A DNA stretch of 64,000 nt from Croceibacterium sp. TMG7-5b_MA50 (GCF_039830145.1 NZ_CP156082.1:1258001-1322000), one strand, 5' to 3'. Positions 17,348 through 26,923 are shown, counted from the stretch's first letter. Notes: generated from the letters alone by a model not told the origin. Numbers and translations: made by a program.

Positions 17348-18337
17348 TCAGGGCGCCGCTGTCTGCGCCGGTTGGAGGTCCTGCAGGAACGTGTCGATTT
17401 CCGCCACCACCTGACTGGTGTAGGGTTGGAACAGCCAGAATGTGTGCGGCTGGTCCGCGAAATGAGCGTGATGGTGGGGAATGCCATGCGCCGCGAGGAT
17501 GGGCAGGACCTTCTCCATCCCCGCCGTAAACCGATCCCGCTCCCCACTGATGACCAGTGTTGCGGGCGAGTTCGGCCCGACATGGGTGGCCGCGCTCGCC
17601 TCACGCCAGCGGTCCGGCGCCTGCTCCCACGAGCCGCCCAGCCAGCGCGCTGCCGGAGTGGCATCGTTGCGGTTCTCATTCGCCAGCGCCAGCGGCGTGG
17701 TGAAGTCGATCACGCCATCGATGTCGATCAGAGCGTTGACGCTGGGTGCCCGGTCCGATCCGCCGCTGAACAGGGTGGAGCCGCCGGTATACGCGACAAG
17801 GGCGGCCATCTGCCCGCCCGATGACTCGCCGCCGATCGCGACGCGTTGTGGGTCGATACCGAACTCCGCCGCCTGCGACATGGTCCAGCGAATGGCATCG
17901 TTCACGTCGATGACCCCGGCCGGATAGCCCGCCTCCGGAGCGAGGCGGAATTCGGGCAGGACAACGACATAGCCACGCTGCGCCAGCAGATTGGCCATGG
18001 AGTAGAAGTTGGACTTGTTACCCGAATGCCAGCCGCCGCCATGGACCAGCACGATCGCCTGCCCCGACCCCGTTTCGGCCGGCGGCAGGAAGACGTCGCT
18101 GTGCAGTTCCCTGCCACCAACGGTCTTGTAGAGGCGGTCGAACAGGATCTGCTGTCCTGCCACGGTGGTCAGCACCGGCAGACGGTAATCCGGGTGCGCT
18201 GCCTGGTTCGCCAGGAAGCGGCTGGATACCGTGTAGCTGTCATCGACTGGAATCGTCGGGGACTGTGCCGCCACCGGCATGTGCGACATCGCCAGCACCA
18301 GCAACCCTGCAGCGCCCCATCCCGCCTGCACCATCAT
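17348..18337 (-). CDS. Secreted alpha/beta hydrolase, esterase/lipase (HSL/BD-FAE-like)
   Basis: Periplasmic or secreted esterase-type hydrolase with a signal peptide (ends near PVAAQ). The oxyanion-hole motif HGGGWHSG, the nucleophile motif GGESSGG (central Ser) and a late acid/His pair (SGERDRF... QPHTFW) complete the catalytic triad. Such enzymes often remove acetyl or feruloyl groups from plant polysaccharides, which would fit between the galactoside and pectin genes, but substrate is not deducible. Two ATGs (18337, 18334) begin the frame. Confidence 0.8.
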   Translation of the reverse strand: MMVQAGWGAAGLLVLAMSHMPVAAQSPTIPVDDSYTVSSRFLANQAAHPDYRLPVLTTVAGQQILFDRLYKTVGGRELHSDVFLPPAETGSGQAIVLVHGGGWHSGNKSNFYSMANLLAQRGYVVVLPEFRLAPEAGYPAGVIDVNDAIRWTMSQAAEFGIDPQRVAIGGESSGGQMAALVAYTGGSTLFSGGSDRAPSVNALIDIDGVIDFTTPLALANENRNDATPAARWLGGSWEQAPDRWREASAATHVGPNSPATLVISGERDRFTAGMEKVLPILAAHGIPHHHAHFADQPHTFWLFQPYTSQVVAEIDTFLQDLQPAQTAAP

Positions 18338-18382
18338 TCCTTCTCCCTTCCTGATCGTACACCCGACAAGCTGCCCATTCGA

Positions 18383-19363
18383 TCAGCGCCAATCCGGCCC
18401 CGAAATCACGAAGCCACGCGCCTGCAACCGGTCGAGCACGCCGCGTTGTTCGGCCAGTACGCGCAAAGGCACGACGGCGAGCGTCACCCCCCGCGCCCGC
18501 GCCGCATCAGCGATCATGCCGGTCCATTGCTCCCGGATTTCCGTCCCTAGCTCATCATCGGCCCATGGCCAGCATGTGCCGAGCGCCACTTCCAGCGGGT
18601 TCGCCATGACACCCGGCACGTCGGACCTGCGCCAGTCATCTGCGCGAGCCTCGATGATGCCGCGGCCCGCCTCTGTTGCTGTCATTGCTGCATCCAGGCA
18701 GGCTACGTGGCTCGCCGGCTCGGCCGCGGCCAGATTGTCGAGCAGGTCCTCACCGCGGAACCGGTCCGGCCGTTGGATCGGCACATCCGCGCGGTCGGCG
18801 GCCTTGCGCACCACGTCCGTCGCATCGTCGGTCGTGTTGTCATCGAAATCAAGCCGTCTGGCCAGCAGGTCGAAGGCGGACATCAGGAAGCTGCGGCGGT
18901 CGTAATCGACATCGTACAGCGCCTCCAGCGCAGCCAGTCGCGCGCGCTGGCCGGCCGTCAGGTAATCCGCCGCGACCGTGTCGTCAGGCAGTCTGGTGAC
19001 GCGACCGCCAGCGAAGATCAGGCGCAGCACGTCGCCCGGCGAGAATTTAGGCAAAGCCCGCAGGATGACGCGGTCTGCCGCTGCGCTTGCCTGCTTCAAC
19101 CGATCGGGCTGCCATGGCGTTGATTTCGGCACGGCGCGTATCTCGCCGACCAGGATGACGGCGCCGGCCGGCGTATCGATGGTCCACATGGGCGCGCCGG
19201 AACGTTGTGCCGTCACGACGATGGCATTGTCATCAACATCGGTCTGCGCGGTGGCCGGGTCGGCAACGACCATGCCAATGGCGAGGATGCCTGCCATGCC
19301 CAAGCACGCCGGGCTCGCGCGGGAAAGGCGGTTGCGGATCGCGTGGCTGGCCATGACAGACAT
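18383..19363 (-). CDS. TraB/GumN-family protein with divergent motif
   Basis: Secreted or membrane-anchored protein: hydrophobic segment MAGILAIGMVVADPATAQ, then a TraB/GumN-like region (MWTIDTPAGAVILVGEIRAVPKSTPWQP; later TEAGRGIIEARADDWRRSDV; C-terminal MIADAARARGVTLAVVPLRVLAEQRGVLDRLQARGFVI). Canonical members carry a GxxH motif after the first strand; here LVGEIRAVP stands in its place, so the His is missing and activity is doubtful. ATG 19363 is chosen to keep a short signal region; 19354 or 19417 are possible. Function unknown. Confidence 0.65.
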   Translation of the reverse strand: MSVMASHAIRNRLSRASPACLGMAGILAIGMVVADPATAQTDVDDNAIVVTAQRSGAPMWTIDTPAGAVILVGEIRAVPKSTPWQPDRLKQASAAADRVILRALPKFSPGDVLRLIFAGGRVTRLPDDTVAADYLTAGQRARLAALEALYDVDYDRRSFLMSAFDLLARRLDFDDNTTDDATDVVRKAADRADVPIQRPDRFRGEDLLDNLAAAEPASHVACLDAAMTATEAGRGIIEARADDWRRSDVPGVMANPLEVALGTCWPWADDELGTEIREQWTGMIADAARARGVTLAVVPLRVLAEQRGVLDRLQARGFVISGPDWR

Positions 19364-19631
19364 ATGCTGCGGCGGGCGGGCACATGATAGTCCCGGCTTG
19401 TGTCGAACTTGCAGCATTCCGTAACAGCGCCTCTACAAGGCCGATGACCGACCAACTGTGGCCAACACAGGCGCGCGGAGAGTTCGTCTCCATGTCGGTC
19501 GCCCAGCCGCAGGCAGAAGCGATGAATGCCAGCCCTGCAGATGCCAGCTCGTGCCGATGCCGCGGCGACCTTCTTCTTGAAACCGGCGAATGCGTGGTAA
19601 GGCGGGTGAAATAGATCGAGGGGGAGCGAAC

Positions 19632-20921
19632 ATGCGGGTGAACAGGGCGATGACATGGCTGGCCGCGCCTTTGCTGGCGGCACTGGCGCTGCCGGCAGGC
19701 GGCAACATGGCCCATGCCCAGTCCACGACGGCCGCCACGCCCGGCATTTCGGAAGAGCGGCTGGACCGGCTGCGCGCCGAATTGCAGCGCTATGTCGATG
19801 ATGGCCGCATCGCCGGCGCGGTGATGCAGGTCCGGCAGAACGGCCGGTCCGTGTTCTCCGAAGCGGTGGGCTGGCGCGACAAGGAAGCGGGCGATCGGAT
19901 GCGACCCGACAGCATCTTCCGCATCGCGTCCCAGACCAAGGCGCTGACCAGCGTTTCCATCATGATGCTGCTGGAAGAAGGCCGGCTGCTGCTGGACGAT
20001 CCGGTGGGCAAGTTCCTGCCCGAATGGCAGAACACCACGGTCGCCGTGCCTGATGCGGCCGGCGGCTACACGATCGCCCCGGCGGAACGGCCGATCACCA
20101 TCCGCGATCTGCTGACGCACACGGCCGGCCTGTCCTATGGCGGCGGCCCCGCCGAACAGGCGTGGCGCGATGCGGGGTTCGCCGGATGGTACTTCGCCGA
20201 CCGGACGGAACCGGTGGCCGCGGCGGTCGCGCGCATGGGATCGCTGCCGATGGCGGCGCAACCGGGCACGAAATTCGTCTACGGCTACAACACCGATGTG
20301 CTGGGCGTGATCGTCGAGACGGTCAGCGGCATGTCATTGCAGGCCTTCTTCGACGAGCGGCTGACCGGCCCGCTGGGGATGAAAGACACGTTCTTCTACC
20401 TGCCGGCCGACAAGGCCGACCGACTGGCCGTGGTGTACGAAGCGGACGGGCGCGCCGTCCGCCGGGCGCCGGATGCAGATGCCGGAACCGGCGGGCATTA
20501 TCATGGCCAGGGCCATTACCTCCAGGGTCCGCGCATCGCCTATTCCGGCGGTGCGGGCCTCCTGTCCACTGCGGCGGATTATTCCCGATTTCTGGAGATG
20601 ATGCGGCGGGGCGGAGAGTTGGACGGGCGGCGTTATCTCAGCCGCAAGTCGGTCGACCTCATGACCGCCAATCACCTGGGATCGGTCGAATACGATCCTG
20701 GCATGAGTTTCGGCCTCGGCTTCTCCGTCCGCACTGACCTTGGCGCCGCGGGGGAACTTGGTTCGGAAGGGGAGTTCGGCTGGGGCGGAGCCTACCACAG
20801 CCAGTACTGGGTCGATCCGGCGGAAGGGCTGACGATCGTGTACCTGACCCAGCTGATCCCTGCGGGCGACATCGACGATCATGGCAAGGTCCGGGCGCTG
20901 GTCTACCAGGCGATCGAGTGA
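19632..20921 (+). CDS. Serine hydrolase of the beta-lactamase (class C)/esterase family
   Basis: Secreted beta-lactamase-fold hydrolase. Signal peptide ends near AHAQS. The SxxK motif is SQTK (in RIASQTKALTS), the second motif is YGYN, and a late GWGGAYHS loop takes the place of the KTG-like element. These are typical of esterase EstB/D-aminopeptidase relatives rather than true beta-lactamases. GGGGGAGCG precedes ATG 19632. The gene is divergent from the TraB/GumN gene across about 270 bases and lies just ahead of the sigma/FecR/receptor set; a role in ester removal is a guess. Confidence 0.85.
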   Translation: MRVNRAMTWLAAPLLAALALPAGGNMAHAQSTTAATPGISEERLDRLRAELQRYVDDGRIAGAVMQVRQNGRSVFSEAVGWRDKEAGDRMRPDSIFRIASQTKALTSVSIMMLLEEGRLLLDDPVGKFLPEWQNTTVAVPDAAGGYTIAPAERPITIRDLLTHTAGLSYGGGPAEQAWRDAGFAGWYFADRTEPVAAAVARMGSLPMAAQPGTKFVYGYNTDVLGVIVETVSGMSLQAFFDERLTGPLGMKDTFFYLPADKADRLAVVYEADGRAVRRAPDADAGTGGHYHGQGHYLQGPRIAYSGGAGLLSTAADYSRFLEMMRRGGELDGRRYLSRKSVDLMTANHLGSVEYDPGMSFGLGFSVRTDLGAAGELGSEGEFGWGGAYHSQYWVDPAEGLTIVYLTQLIPAGDIDDHGKVRALVYQAIE

Positions 20922-20972
20922 GCGCGGCATGATCTGCGGCTCCGCTGACGGAAAGTCGGTGGCCGTGAATCC

Positions 20973-21551
20973 ATGGCAGTGATGGACCGGCGAGAACTGA
21001 CGATCTGGATCGCGCGCGAGATCCTGCCGCACGAGCGGGAGGTACGCCGCTGGCTGCGCCGCACCGTCGTCAACTTCCACGATGTCGAGGATATCGTGCA
21101 GGAATGCTATGCCCGCTTCGCCAAGCTGCAATCGGTCGCCCATATCGAGGAGCCGCGCGCTTATTTCCGCATCACCGCACGCAATATCGCGCTGCGCCAG
21201 CTGCGTCGGGCGCGCATCGTACGGATCGACGCGCTTACGGAGATCGACGCCGTCACGCTGCCGGCTGATGAACCCTCCCCCGAACGGATCACCGGGGGGC
21301 GGCTGGAACTCGCCCATGTGCGCGCCCTGATCGCCGCCCTGCCGGACCGCTGCCGCCGGGTGGTGGAGATGCGCCGTATAGAGGGATTGTCTCAGCGCGA
21401 CATTGCCCGGCAGCTCGGCGTGACCGAGAACGTGGTCGAGAACGAGGCTGCCCGTGGCCTGCGGCAGGTGCTGCGGCAATTGGCAGGCGAGCGGCTGAAC
21501 GGCGGCACCGACGGCACGGAGGGGACCGATGTCCGACGCGCACAGGATTGA
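20973..21551 (+). CDS. ECF (FecI-like) RNA polymerase sigma factor
   Basis: 192 residues. Region 2 has FHDVEDIVQECYARFAKLQ; region 4 has LPDRCRRVVEMRRIEGLSQRDIARQLGVTENVVENEAARGLRQVL, a FecI-type helix-turn-helix. The fecR gene starts before its stop codon (23-base overlap). Together with FecR and a STN-domain receptor it forms a cell-surface signalling cascade. ATG 20973 or 20982 may be the start. Confidence 0.92.
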   Translation: MAVMDRRELTIWIAREILPHEREVRRWLRRTVVNFHDVEDIVQECYARFAKLQSVAHIEEPRAYFRITARNIALRQLRRARIVRIDALTEIDAVTLPADEPSPERITGGRLELAHVRALIAALPDRCRRVVEMRRIEGLSQRDIARQLGVTENVVENEAARGLRQVLRQLAGERLNGGTDGTEGTDVRRAQD

Positions 21552-22482
21552 GCGATCCGCCTGCGAATGGGTGGTGCGCTATCCGTTGACCCCGGCTGAG
21601 GAAGCGGAGCGCAATGCCTGGGTCGCGGCGGACGAGCGGCATGCCGGCGCCCTGCTGCGGGCGGAGGCGGCCTGGCACCTGCTAGGCGATGCTGCACCGG
21701 AGCTGTCGGCGGAGCCGACTGCCGATGCCGCGCCGCCTCGCTCTCGCAGTCGCCGATGGTGGCTGGCCCTGCCCGCAGCGGCGGCCGCCGTCGCCCTCGC
21801 GCTGATCGCGCCATGGCAGGAGGGCGGCGACCGGATGGCCACGCAGGCAGGAGAGATCCGCCGCGTGCCACTGGCCGACGGGTCCGTCACGCTGATCGAC
21901 GGCGGCAGCGAACTGGTGGTGGACCTGCGCCCCAGGGAACGCCACGTCACGCTGGTGCGGGGCGAGGCCTGGTTCGACGTGCAGCGCGACGAGCAGCGGC
22001 CCTTCGTGCTCGATGCCGGGCGGGCGCAGGTGCAGGTACTGGGCACCGAGTTCGCGGTCGAACGGATGGGTGGGTCGGTCCGCGTATCGGTGACCGAAGG
22101 CACAGTCTCGGCATGGTCCACCGCCACGCCGGGCGTGCGCCAGGTGCTGCATGTCGGGCAATCCGCCCTGTTCCCCGCATCGGGCGAGGCGCCAACCATC
22201 ATCACGGAACCCGACGCGGTGGAGCGGCGGCTGGCCTGGCGGCAGGGCACCATCGCACTCAGCGGGGAGACGCTGTACGAGGCGGCGTTGCGCTTCAACC
22301 GCTACAACCGTCAGCAACTGGTAATCGAGGGTGCGGCGCTGCGCCGGCAGCAGCTGGTGGGGCTGTTCCGCATCGGCGATCCGCAGGGTTTCGCGCGCGA
22401 TGCGGCCACCCTGCTTGACGCCCGGGTGGAGGTCGACGGCGACACCATCCGCCTGCGCGAAAAAGATTTGCCGAACCCCTGA
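21529..22482 (+). CDS. FecR-family anti-sigma/signal transducer
   Basis: 317 residues: N-terminal cytoplasmic DUF4880-like domain that holds the sigma factor (ACEWVVRYPLTPAEEAERNAWV... GALLRAEAAWHLL), one membrane helix (WLALPAAAAAVALALIAPW), the FecR domain (GEIRRVPLADGSVTLIDGGSELVV, GEAWFDVQRDEQRPFVLDAG, VQVLGTEFAV), and a C-terminal STN-like domain (ALRFNRYNRQQLVIEG). GGAGGGG lies upstream of ATG 21529. It carries the signal from the receptor downstream to the sigma factor upstream. Confidence 0.92.
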   Translation: MSDAHRIERSACEWVVRYPLTPAEEAERNAWVAADERHAGALLRAEAAWHLLGDAAPELSAEPTADAAPPRSRSRRWWLALPAAAAAVALALIAPWQEGGDRMATQAGEIRRVPLADGSVTLIDGGSELVVDLRPRERHVTLVRGEAWFDVQRDEQRPFVLDAGRAQVQVLGTEFAVERMGGSVRVSVTEGTVSAWSTATPGVRQVLHVGQSALFPASGEAPTIITEPDAVERRLAWRQGTIALSGETLYEAALRFNRYNRQQLVIEGAALRRQQLVGLFRIGDPQGFARDAATLLDARVEVDGDTIRLREKDLPNP

Positions 22483-22504
22483 CGGAAGGCCACCGCGCCG
22501 GGCT

Positions 22505-22543
22505 CCTGTATTGTGACGCCCGGGCAAACCGGGCGCGTACAGG
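22505..22543 (+). promoter_or_regulatory. Leader hairpin ahead of the STN receptor gene
   Basis: CGCCCGG and CCGGGCG (22517-22523 and 22529-22535) pair around GCAAA; the outer arms CCTGTA and TACAGG can also pair across an internal loop. It ends 10 bases before the receptor start and overlaps the edge of its ribosome site GGGGAGAG. It may tune expression relative to fecR. Confidence 0.35.
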
Positions 22544-22553
22544 GGAGAGATAC

Positions 22554-25500
22554 ATGGACCATCGCGCCATCGCGCTTGCGGGCGTTTCCATCGTCGCTGT
22601 CGCCACCATGCCGGCTGCCGCCGCCGTGGCGCAGGAGCGTACCTTCGACGTGCCGGCGCAATCGGCCGAGACCGCGGTGCCGCTGTTCGCCCGGCAGGCG
22701 GGCATACAGGTGCTGGCGACGCAGGACGCGTTGCGCGGCCAGACCCTGCGCGCCGTGCGCGGAGTGATGAGCGTGGACGAGGCGCTGCGCCTGATGCTGT
22801 CGGGCAGCGGGCTGACCGTGACCCGCAGCCAGGGCACGATCCTGCTGCGTCGTCAGCCGCCGATCGCCGGGCAGGCGTCCTCCATGCTGATCGCCGCCAA
22901 CGCCCAGGTGCAGCCGCAGGCGGGCAGCAGCGCCGCCGGCACGCTGGGCCAGGTTCCCGCCCAGCAGAACCCTGTCGACCAGACGCCGCTGCCGACGGGC
23001 GATGCGACCGACACCGGTGAGATCGTCGTCACCGGCTTTCGCGCCGCGATCGACCGCTCGCTTCAGGAAAAGCGGCAGGCGAACGGCATCGTCGATGTCA
23101 TCACGGCGGAGGATGTCGCCGACTTCCCCGACAACAACTTGGCCGAAGCGATCCAGCGGCTGCCCGGCGTGTCCATTGCGCGTGATGCGGGCGAAGGACG
23201 CCAGATCACCGTGCGTGGCCTGGGTCCGCAATTCACCCGCGTGCGCGTGAACGGGGTCGAGGGGCAGAGCACCGCCGGCGGCACCGACAGCTCAGGCGGC
23301 AACAACCGTAATCGCGCCTTCGACTTCAACGTCTTCGCGTCGGAGCTGTTTAACAACATCACCGTGCGCAAGACGGCGAGCGCGGAGACAGAAGAAGGAT
23401 CACTGGGCGCCACGGTGGACCTCACTACCGCCCGCCCGTTCGATTATGGCGAGTTCACCGCCGTGGTCAGCGCGCAGGCCGGGTACAACGACCTGTCGCA
23501 GAAGTTCGACCCGAAGCTGGGCGCAGTAATCGCCGACACCTTCGCCGACGACACGCTGGGTGCGCTGTTCTCCGTCTCCTACACCGGCCGTCGCATCTTC
23601 GAGGAAGGGCATGGGTCGGGCGGCTGGCTCGACGGGCAGAACTCCGGCGGGTACAGCCCGACCTCCCCGTTCGCGGAGGCGAACGACGTCGACACCTACA
23701 GCCCGCGTTTTCCGCGCTATGGCCGGCTGACGCACGACCAGAACCGGCTGGGTCTGACAGGATCGCTGCAGTGGAAGCCGGGCACCGACACGCTGTTCAG
23801 TCTCGACGTGCTGTTCTCCCGCTTCGAGGCGACGCGGACGGAGAACTGGCTGGAAAACCTCTCCTTCGCCCGCCCGCTGTCGCAGGGCGGTCGACCCGAG
23901 GCGGTGGTGCTGGATGGCGAGATCGATGCCGGTGGCGACATGGTCTATGGCCTGTTCAATCAGGTCGACATCCAGACGGAAACCCGGCGGGACGAGCTCA
24001 GCACCGAATACTCGCAGTACACCCTGACGGGCGAACACCGGTTTGGTGACCGGCTGCGGGTCAACGGCCTGGTCGGCTACTCCCGTTCCTATTTCGACAA
24101 TCCGGTGCAGACCACCGTGATCCTCAACCGCAACAACACGGACGGCTACAGCTACGATTACCGACCCGATGCCAACTTGCCGCTGATCGATTACGGATTC
24201 GACGTCACGGATCCCGCCAGCTTCGCCTTCGGCATCCCCCGTTCGGAAATCAGGCTGCGGCCGAACTCGGTCGACAACCAGATCCTGACCGGACAGGCGA
24301 ACCTCGCCTACGAGCTGACGGACAGCTTCACGATGAAGGCAGGCGTCAACGTGAAGCGCTACACCTTCGATTCCGATGCGCGTGCGCGCGTCAACGAAGG
24401 CGTCGTGCCGCAGCTGCCCGCGGGCACCACGCTGGCGGGCCTGACCTTCCTGCTCGACGATTTCGGTCGAAACCTGGGCGACCCCGACGGCAACGCCACG
24501 GCATGGATCGCGCCCGACATCGACGCCTTCGCCGACCTGTTCGACATCTACGACAACCAGGGTCTGTTCGAACTGTCGGGTGCCAGCAACGCCAATGCGC
24601 GCGGCAACATCCGCAGCGTACGCGAGACGGACACGGCGGCCTACCTGCAGCTCGATTTCGACGTCGATGTCGGCATTCCGCTGCGCGGCGATGTGGGTCT
24701 TCGCTACGTGAACACCGAACAGCGATCACAGGGCTACCAGCTGGTCGCGGGCGCGGCGCAGCAGGTCACGGCGGAACGCTCGTACGACGACTGGCTGCCC
24801 GCCTTCAACCTGACGGCGGAGGTCACGCCCGACTTCCTGCTGCGGCTGGGCGCGGCGCGGGTGATGACGCGGCCCAATCTGGGTTCGATCACGCCGGGCG
24901 GGAGCCTGAGTACCGTTGGCGTATTCTCGGTCAGCTCGGGCAATCCGCTGCTCGACCCGATCCGCGCCAACACCGTGGACCTGTCGGCCGAATGGTACTT
25001 CGCGCCAGAGGCGTTCCTGGGCGTCGGCCTGTTCTACAAGGACATCAAGACCTACATCCAGACCTCGCGCGTGACGCAGCCGTTCAACCAGTCCGGTCTG
25101 CCGCTCGACCTGCTGAACGGCCTCGGCGTGTCGCCCAACGACGAGTTCGTGTTCAACCAGCCGGTCAACACCGAAGGTGGTCCGCTGAAGGGGGTGGAGG
25201 TCAGCTACCAGCAGCCGTTCAGCTTCCTGCCGGGATCGCTCGCTAATTTCGGCACCCTGCTGAACTACACGTTCGTAGACTCCACGATCACCTATTTCGA
25301 CCGGCTGTCGGCCAGCGGGTTCACCGATGCGGACCTGCTGGGCCTGTCCAAGCACGCCTTCAACGCGACGCTGTATTACGAAGACGACCGGTTCAGCGCA
25401 CGCGGGTCCATCGCCTATCGCGACGATTACCTGACCGCCATCCCCAGTGGCACCAGCTTCAACAACGCCGATGGTGTGCGCAGCACGCTGACGCTGGACG

Positions 25501-25664
25501 GGTCGATCGGCTACTCGGTCAACGACAATCTGCGGCTGACGCTGGAAGGGCTGAACCTGCTCGACACGTTCAACCGCCAGTTCACCGATACCGGGCGCGA
25601 CAGCATCCTGGTGAACAGCCATACGGGGCGGCAGTTCTATCTGGGAGCAAGGTACCAGTTCTGA
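22554..25664 (+). CDS. STN-domain TonB-dependent receptor (signalling transducer)
   Basis: Outer-membrane receptor of 1036 residues. Signal peptide ends near AAVAQE; STN domain follows (about residues 30-95: FDVPAQSAETAVPLFARQAGIQ..., TLRAVRGVMSVDEALRLML, ILLRR), which contacts FecR in the periplasm. TonB box region EIVVTGFRAAIDRSLQEK, then the plug (GIVDVITAEDVADFPDNNLAEAIQRLPGVSI) and a large beta barrel ending in an aromatic QFYLGARYQF. Its last base pairs overlap the start of the pectinesterase (TGATG), so pectin fragments are the likely ligand (inference). Confidence 0.94.
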   Translation: MDHRAIALAGVSIVAVATMPAAAAVAQERTFDVPAQSAETAVPLFARQAGIQVLATQDALRGQTLRAVRGVMSVDEALRLMLSGSGLTVTRSQGTILLRRQPPIAGQASSMLIAANAQVQPQAGSSAAGTLGQVPAQQNPVDQTPLPTGDATDTGEIVVTGFRAAIDRSLQEKRQANGIVDVITAEDVADFPDNNLAEAIQRLPGVSIARDAGEGRQITVRGLGPQFTRVRVNGVEGQSTAGGTDSSGGNNRNRAFDFNVFASELFNNITVRKTASAETEEGSLGATVDLTTARPFDYGEFTAVVSAQAGYNDLSQKFDPKLGAVIADTFADDTLGALFSVSYTGRRIFEEGHGSGGWLDGQNSGGYSPTSPFAEANDVDTYSPRFPRYGRLTHDQNRLGLTGSLQWKPGTDTLFSLDVLFSRFEATRTENWLENLSFARPLSQGGRPEAVVLDGEIDAGGDMVYGLFNQVDIQTETRRDELSTEYSQYTLTGEHRFGDRLRVNGLVGYSRSYFDNPVQTTVILNRNNTDGYSYDYRPDANLPLIDYGFDVTDPASFAFGIPRSEIRLRPNSVDNQILTGQANLAYELTDSFTMKAGVNVKRYTFDSDARARVNEGVVPQLPAGTTLAGLTFLLDDFGRNLGDPDGNATAWIAPDIDAFADLFDIYDNQGLFELSGASNANARGNIRSVRETDTAAYLQLDFDVDVGIPLRGDVGLRYVNTEQRSQGYQLVAGAAQQVTAERSYDDWLPAFNLTAEVTPDFLLRLGAARVMTRPNLGSITPGGSLSTVGVFSVSSGNPLLDPIRANTVDLSAEWYFAPEAFLGVGLFYKDIKTYIQTSRVTQPFNQSGLPLDLLNGLGVSPNDEFVFNQPVNTEGGPLKGVEVSYQQPFSFLPGSLANFGTLLNYTFVDSTITYFDRLSASGFTDADLLGLSKHAFNATLYYEDDRFSARGSIAYRDDYLTAIPSGTSFNNADGVRSTLTLDGSIGYSVNDNLRLTLEGLNLLDTFNRQFTDTGRDSILVNSHTGRQFYLGARYQF

Positions 25665-26794
25665 TGCACCAGACTGCCAAGGGACGATTGTGGACCCTGA
25701 CCCGGCGGCAGGCGATCGCCGCCGCCGGGCTGCTCTCCCTTCCCGGCTGTATCACCGGCCAGGGCGGCACCGCCGCCGCTTACGATGCGGTAGTCGCCCC
25801 CGCCGCCCGCACCGACGTGCCGGCGGGGTCGCGTCACGCCAGCCTGGGTGCGGCGCTCGCTGCGGCGCCGTCCGCCGGCACGCGACCGTTCCGCATCTGG
25901 ATCGCGCGCGGGGAATGGCGCGAACAGTTGACCGTGACCGCCCCACAGGTTCACCTGATGGGGGAGGATCGCGTCGCCACCCGTCTGTGCTTCACCGCCG
26001 CGTCGGGCCTGATCGCGCCCGATGGTCGGCCCTACGGCACCTTCCGCACCCCGGTAATCACCGTGACCGCCCCGGGCTTCGCCGCCAGCAACCTGACCAT
26101 CGAGAACACGTTCGACGGCATCGCCGAGATGCGCAAGACCGGCCCCAAGCTGCTGTCCGACGATCCGCGCGGGCCGCAGGCGGTGGCGCTGATGCTGAGT
26201 GGGGAGAGTGACGGCGCGCTGCTGGAACGCGTGACGATCGCCAGCCACCAGGACACCTTCTTCCCCGACGCCGGCCGCACGATCCTGCGCGATTGCCTGG
26301 TCAGCGGCAGCTACGACTTCATCTTCGGCGCAGGCGCGGCGCTGTTCGAAGGATGCGAAATCCGCTCACGCCTTCGGCCCGACCCGGCGCAGGTGACCGG
26401 CTACATCGCCGCACCCAGCACGCTGCTGCGTAATCCGGTCGGGCTGGTGTTCGACCGCTGCCGTCTGACCCGCGACGATGGCGTGCCCGACGGCAGCGTG
26501 TTCCTCGGTCGCCCATGGCGCCCGTCCGCCAGCTTCCCCGATGGCCGTTATGGCAATCCGCAAGCGACCGGCATGGCCGCGTTTCTTGATTGCTGGATGG
26601 ATAGCCACATCGCGCCGGCCGGCTGGACAGAGATGTGGTACACCGACCGCAGCGGTAACCCGCGTACCATGCTGCAGCCTGAAGAAGCGCGCTTCGCCGA
26701 GCATGCCAGCACCGGTCCGGGTGCACGGGGCCAACGCCGGGGTGCGGAGATCGGCCAGGCCGAGGCAGCCGTGCTGCGGCAGTTGCCTTCGTGA
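25664..26794 (+). CDS. Pectinesterase (CE8 family)
   Basis: Removes methyl esters from homogalacturonan. The N-terminus TRRQAIAAAGLLSLPGC combines a twin-Arg-like pair and a lipobox Cys (residue 29), so it may be a Tat-exported lipoprotein. The right-handed beta-helix carries the CE8 catalytic elements: HQDTFFPDAGRT with Asp at about 197, GSYDFIFGAGAALFEGCEI with Asp at about 218, and FLGRPWRP with the conserved Arg. Translation is coupled to the receptor upstream. No polygalacturonase or pectate lyase is in the window. Confidence 0.9.
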   Translation: MHQTAKGRLWTLTRRQAIAAAGLLSLPGCITGQGGTAAAYDAVVAPAARTDVPAGSRHASLGAALAAAPSAGTRPFRIWIARGEWREQLTVTAPQVHLMGEDRVATRLCFTAASGLIAPDGRPYGTFRTPVITVTAPGFAASNLTIENTFDGIAEMRKTGPKLLSDDPRGPQAVALMLSGESDGALLERVTIASHQDTFFPDAGRTILRDCLVSGSYDFIFGAGAALFEGCEIRSRLRPDPAQVTGYIAAPSTLLRNPVGLVFDRCRLTRDDGVPDGSVFLGRPWRPSASFPDGRYGNPQATGMAAFLDCWMDSHIAPAGWTEMWYTDRSGNPRTMLQPEEARFAEHASTGPGARGQRRGAEIGQAEAAVLRQLPS

Positions 26795-26923
26795 GGGTGA
26801 AGTTGGACGCGACCACCCCATAGGGGGCATTCAGCACCCTCGCTTAGGTGCTCAGCTCCGGAACGAACGCCTGAAATCGGCCGCTGTAGAGACGTGCCTT
26901 CGACGTGGCGCTATGGGCGGGGT

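Noticed and set aside
26832-26853. AGCACC/GGTGCT hairpin after the pectinesterase
   Set aside because: Only 6 bp with an 8-base loop and no T-run; too weak to call a terminator.
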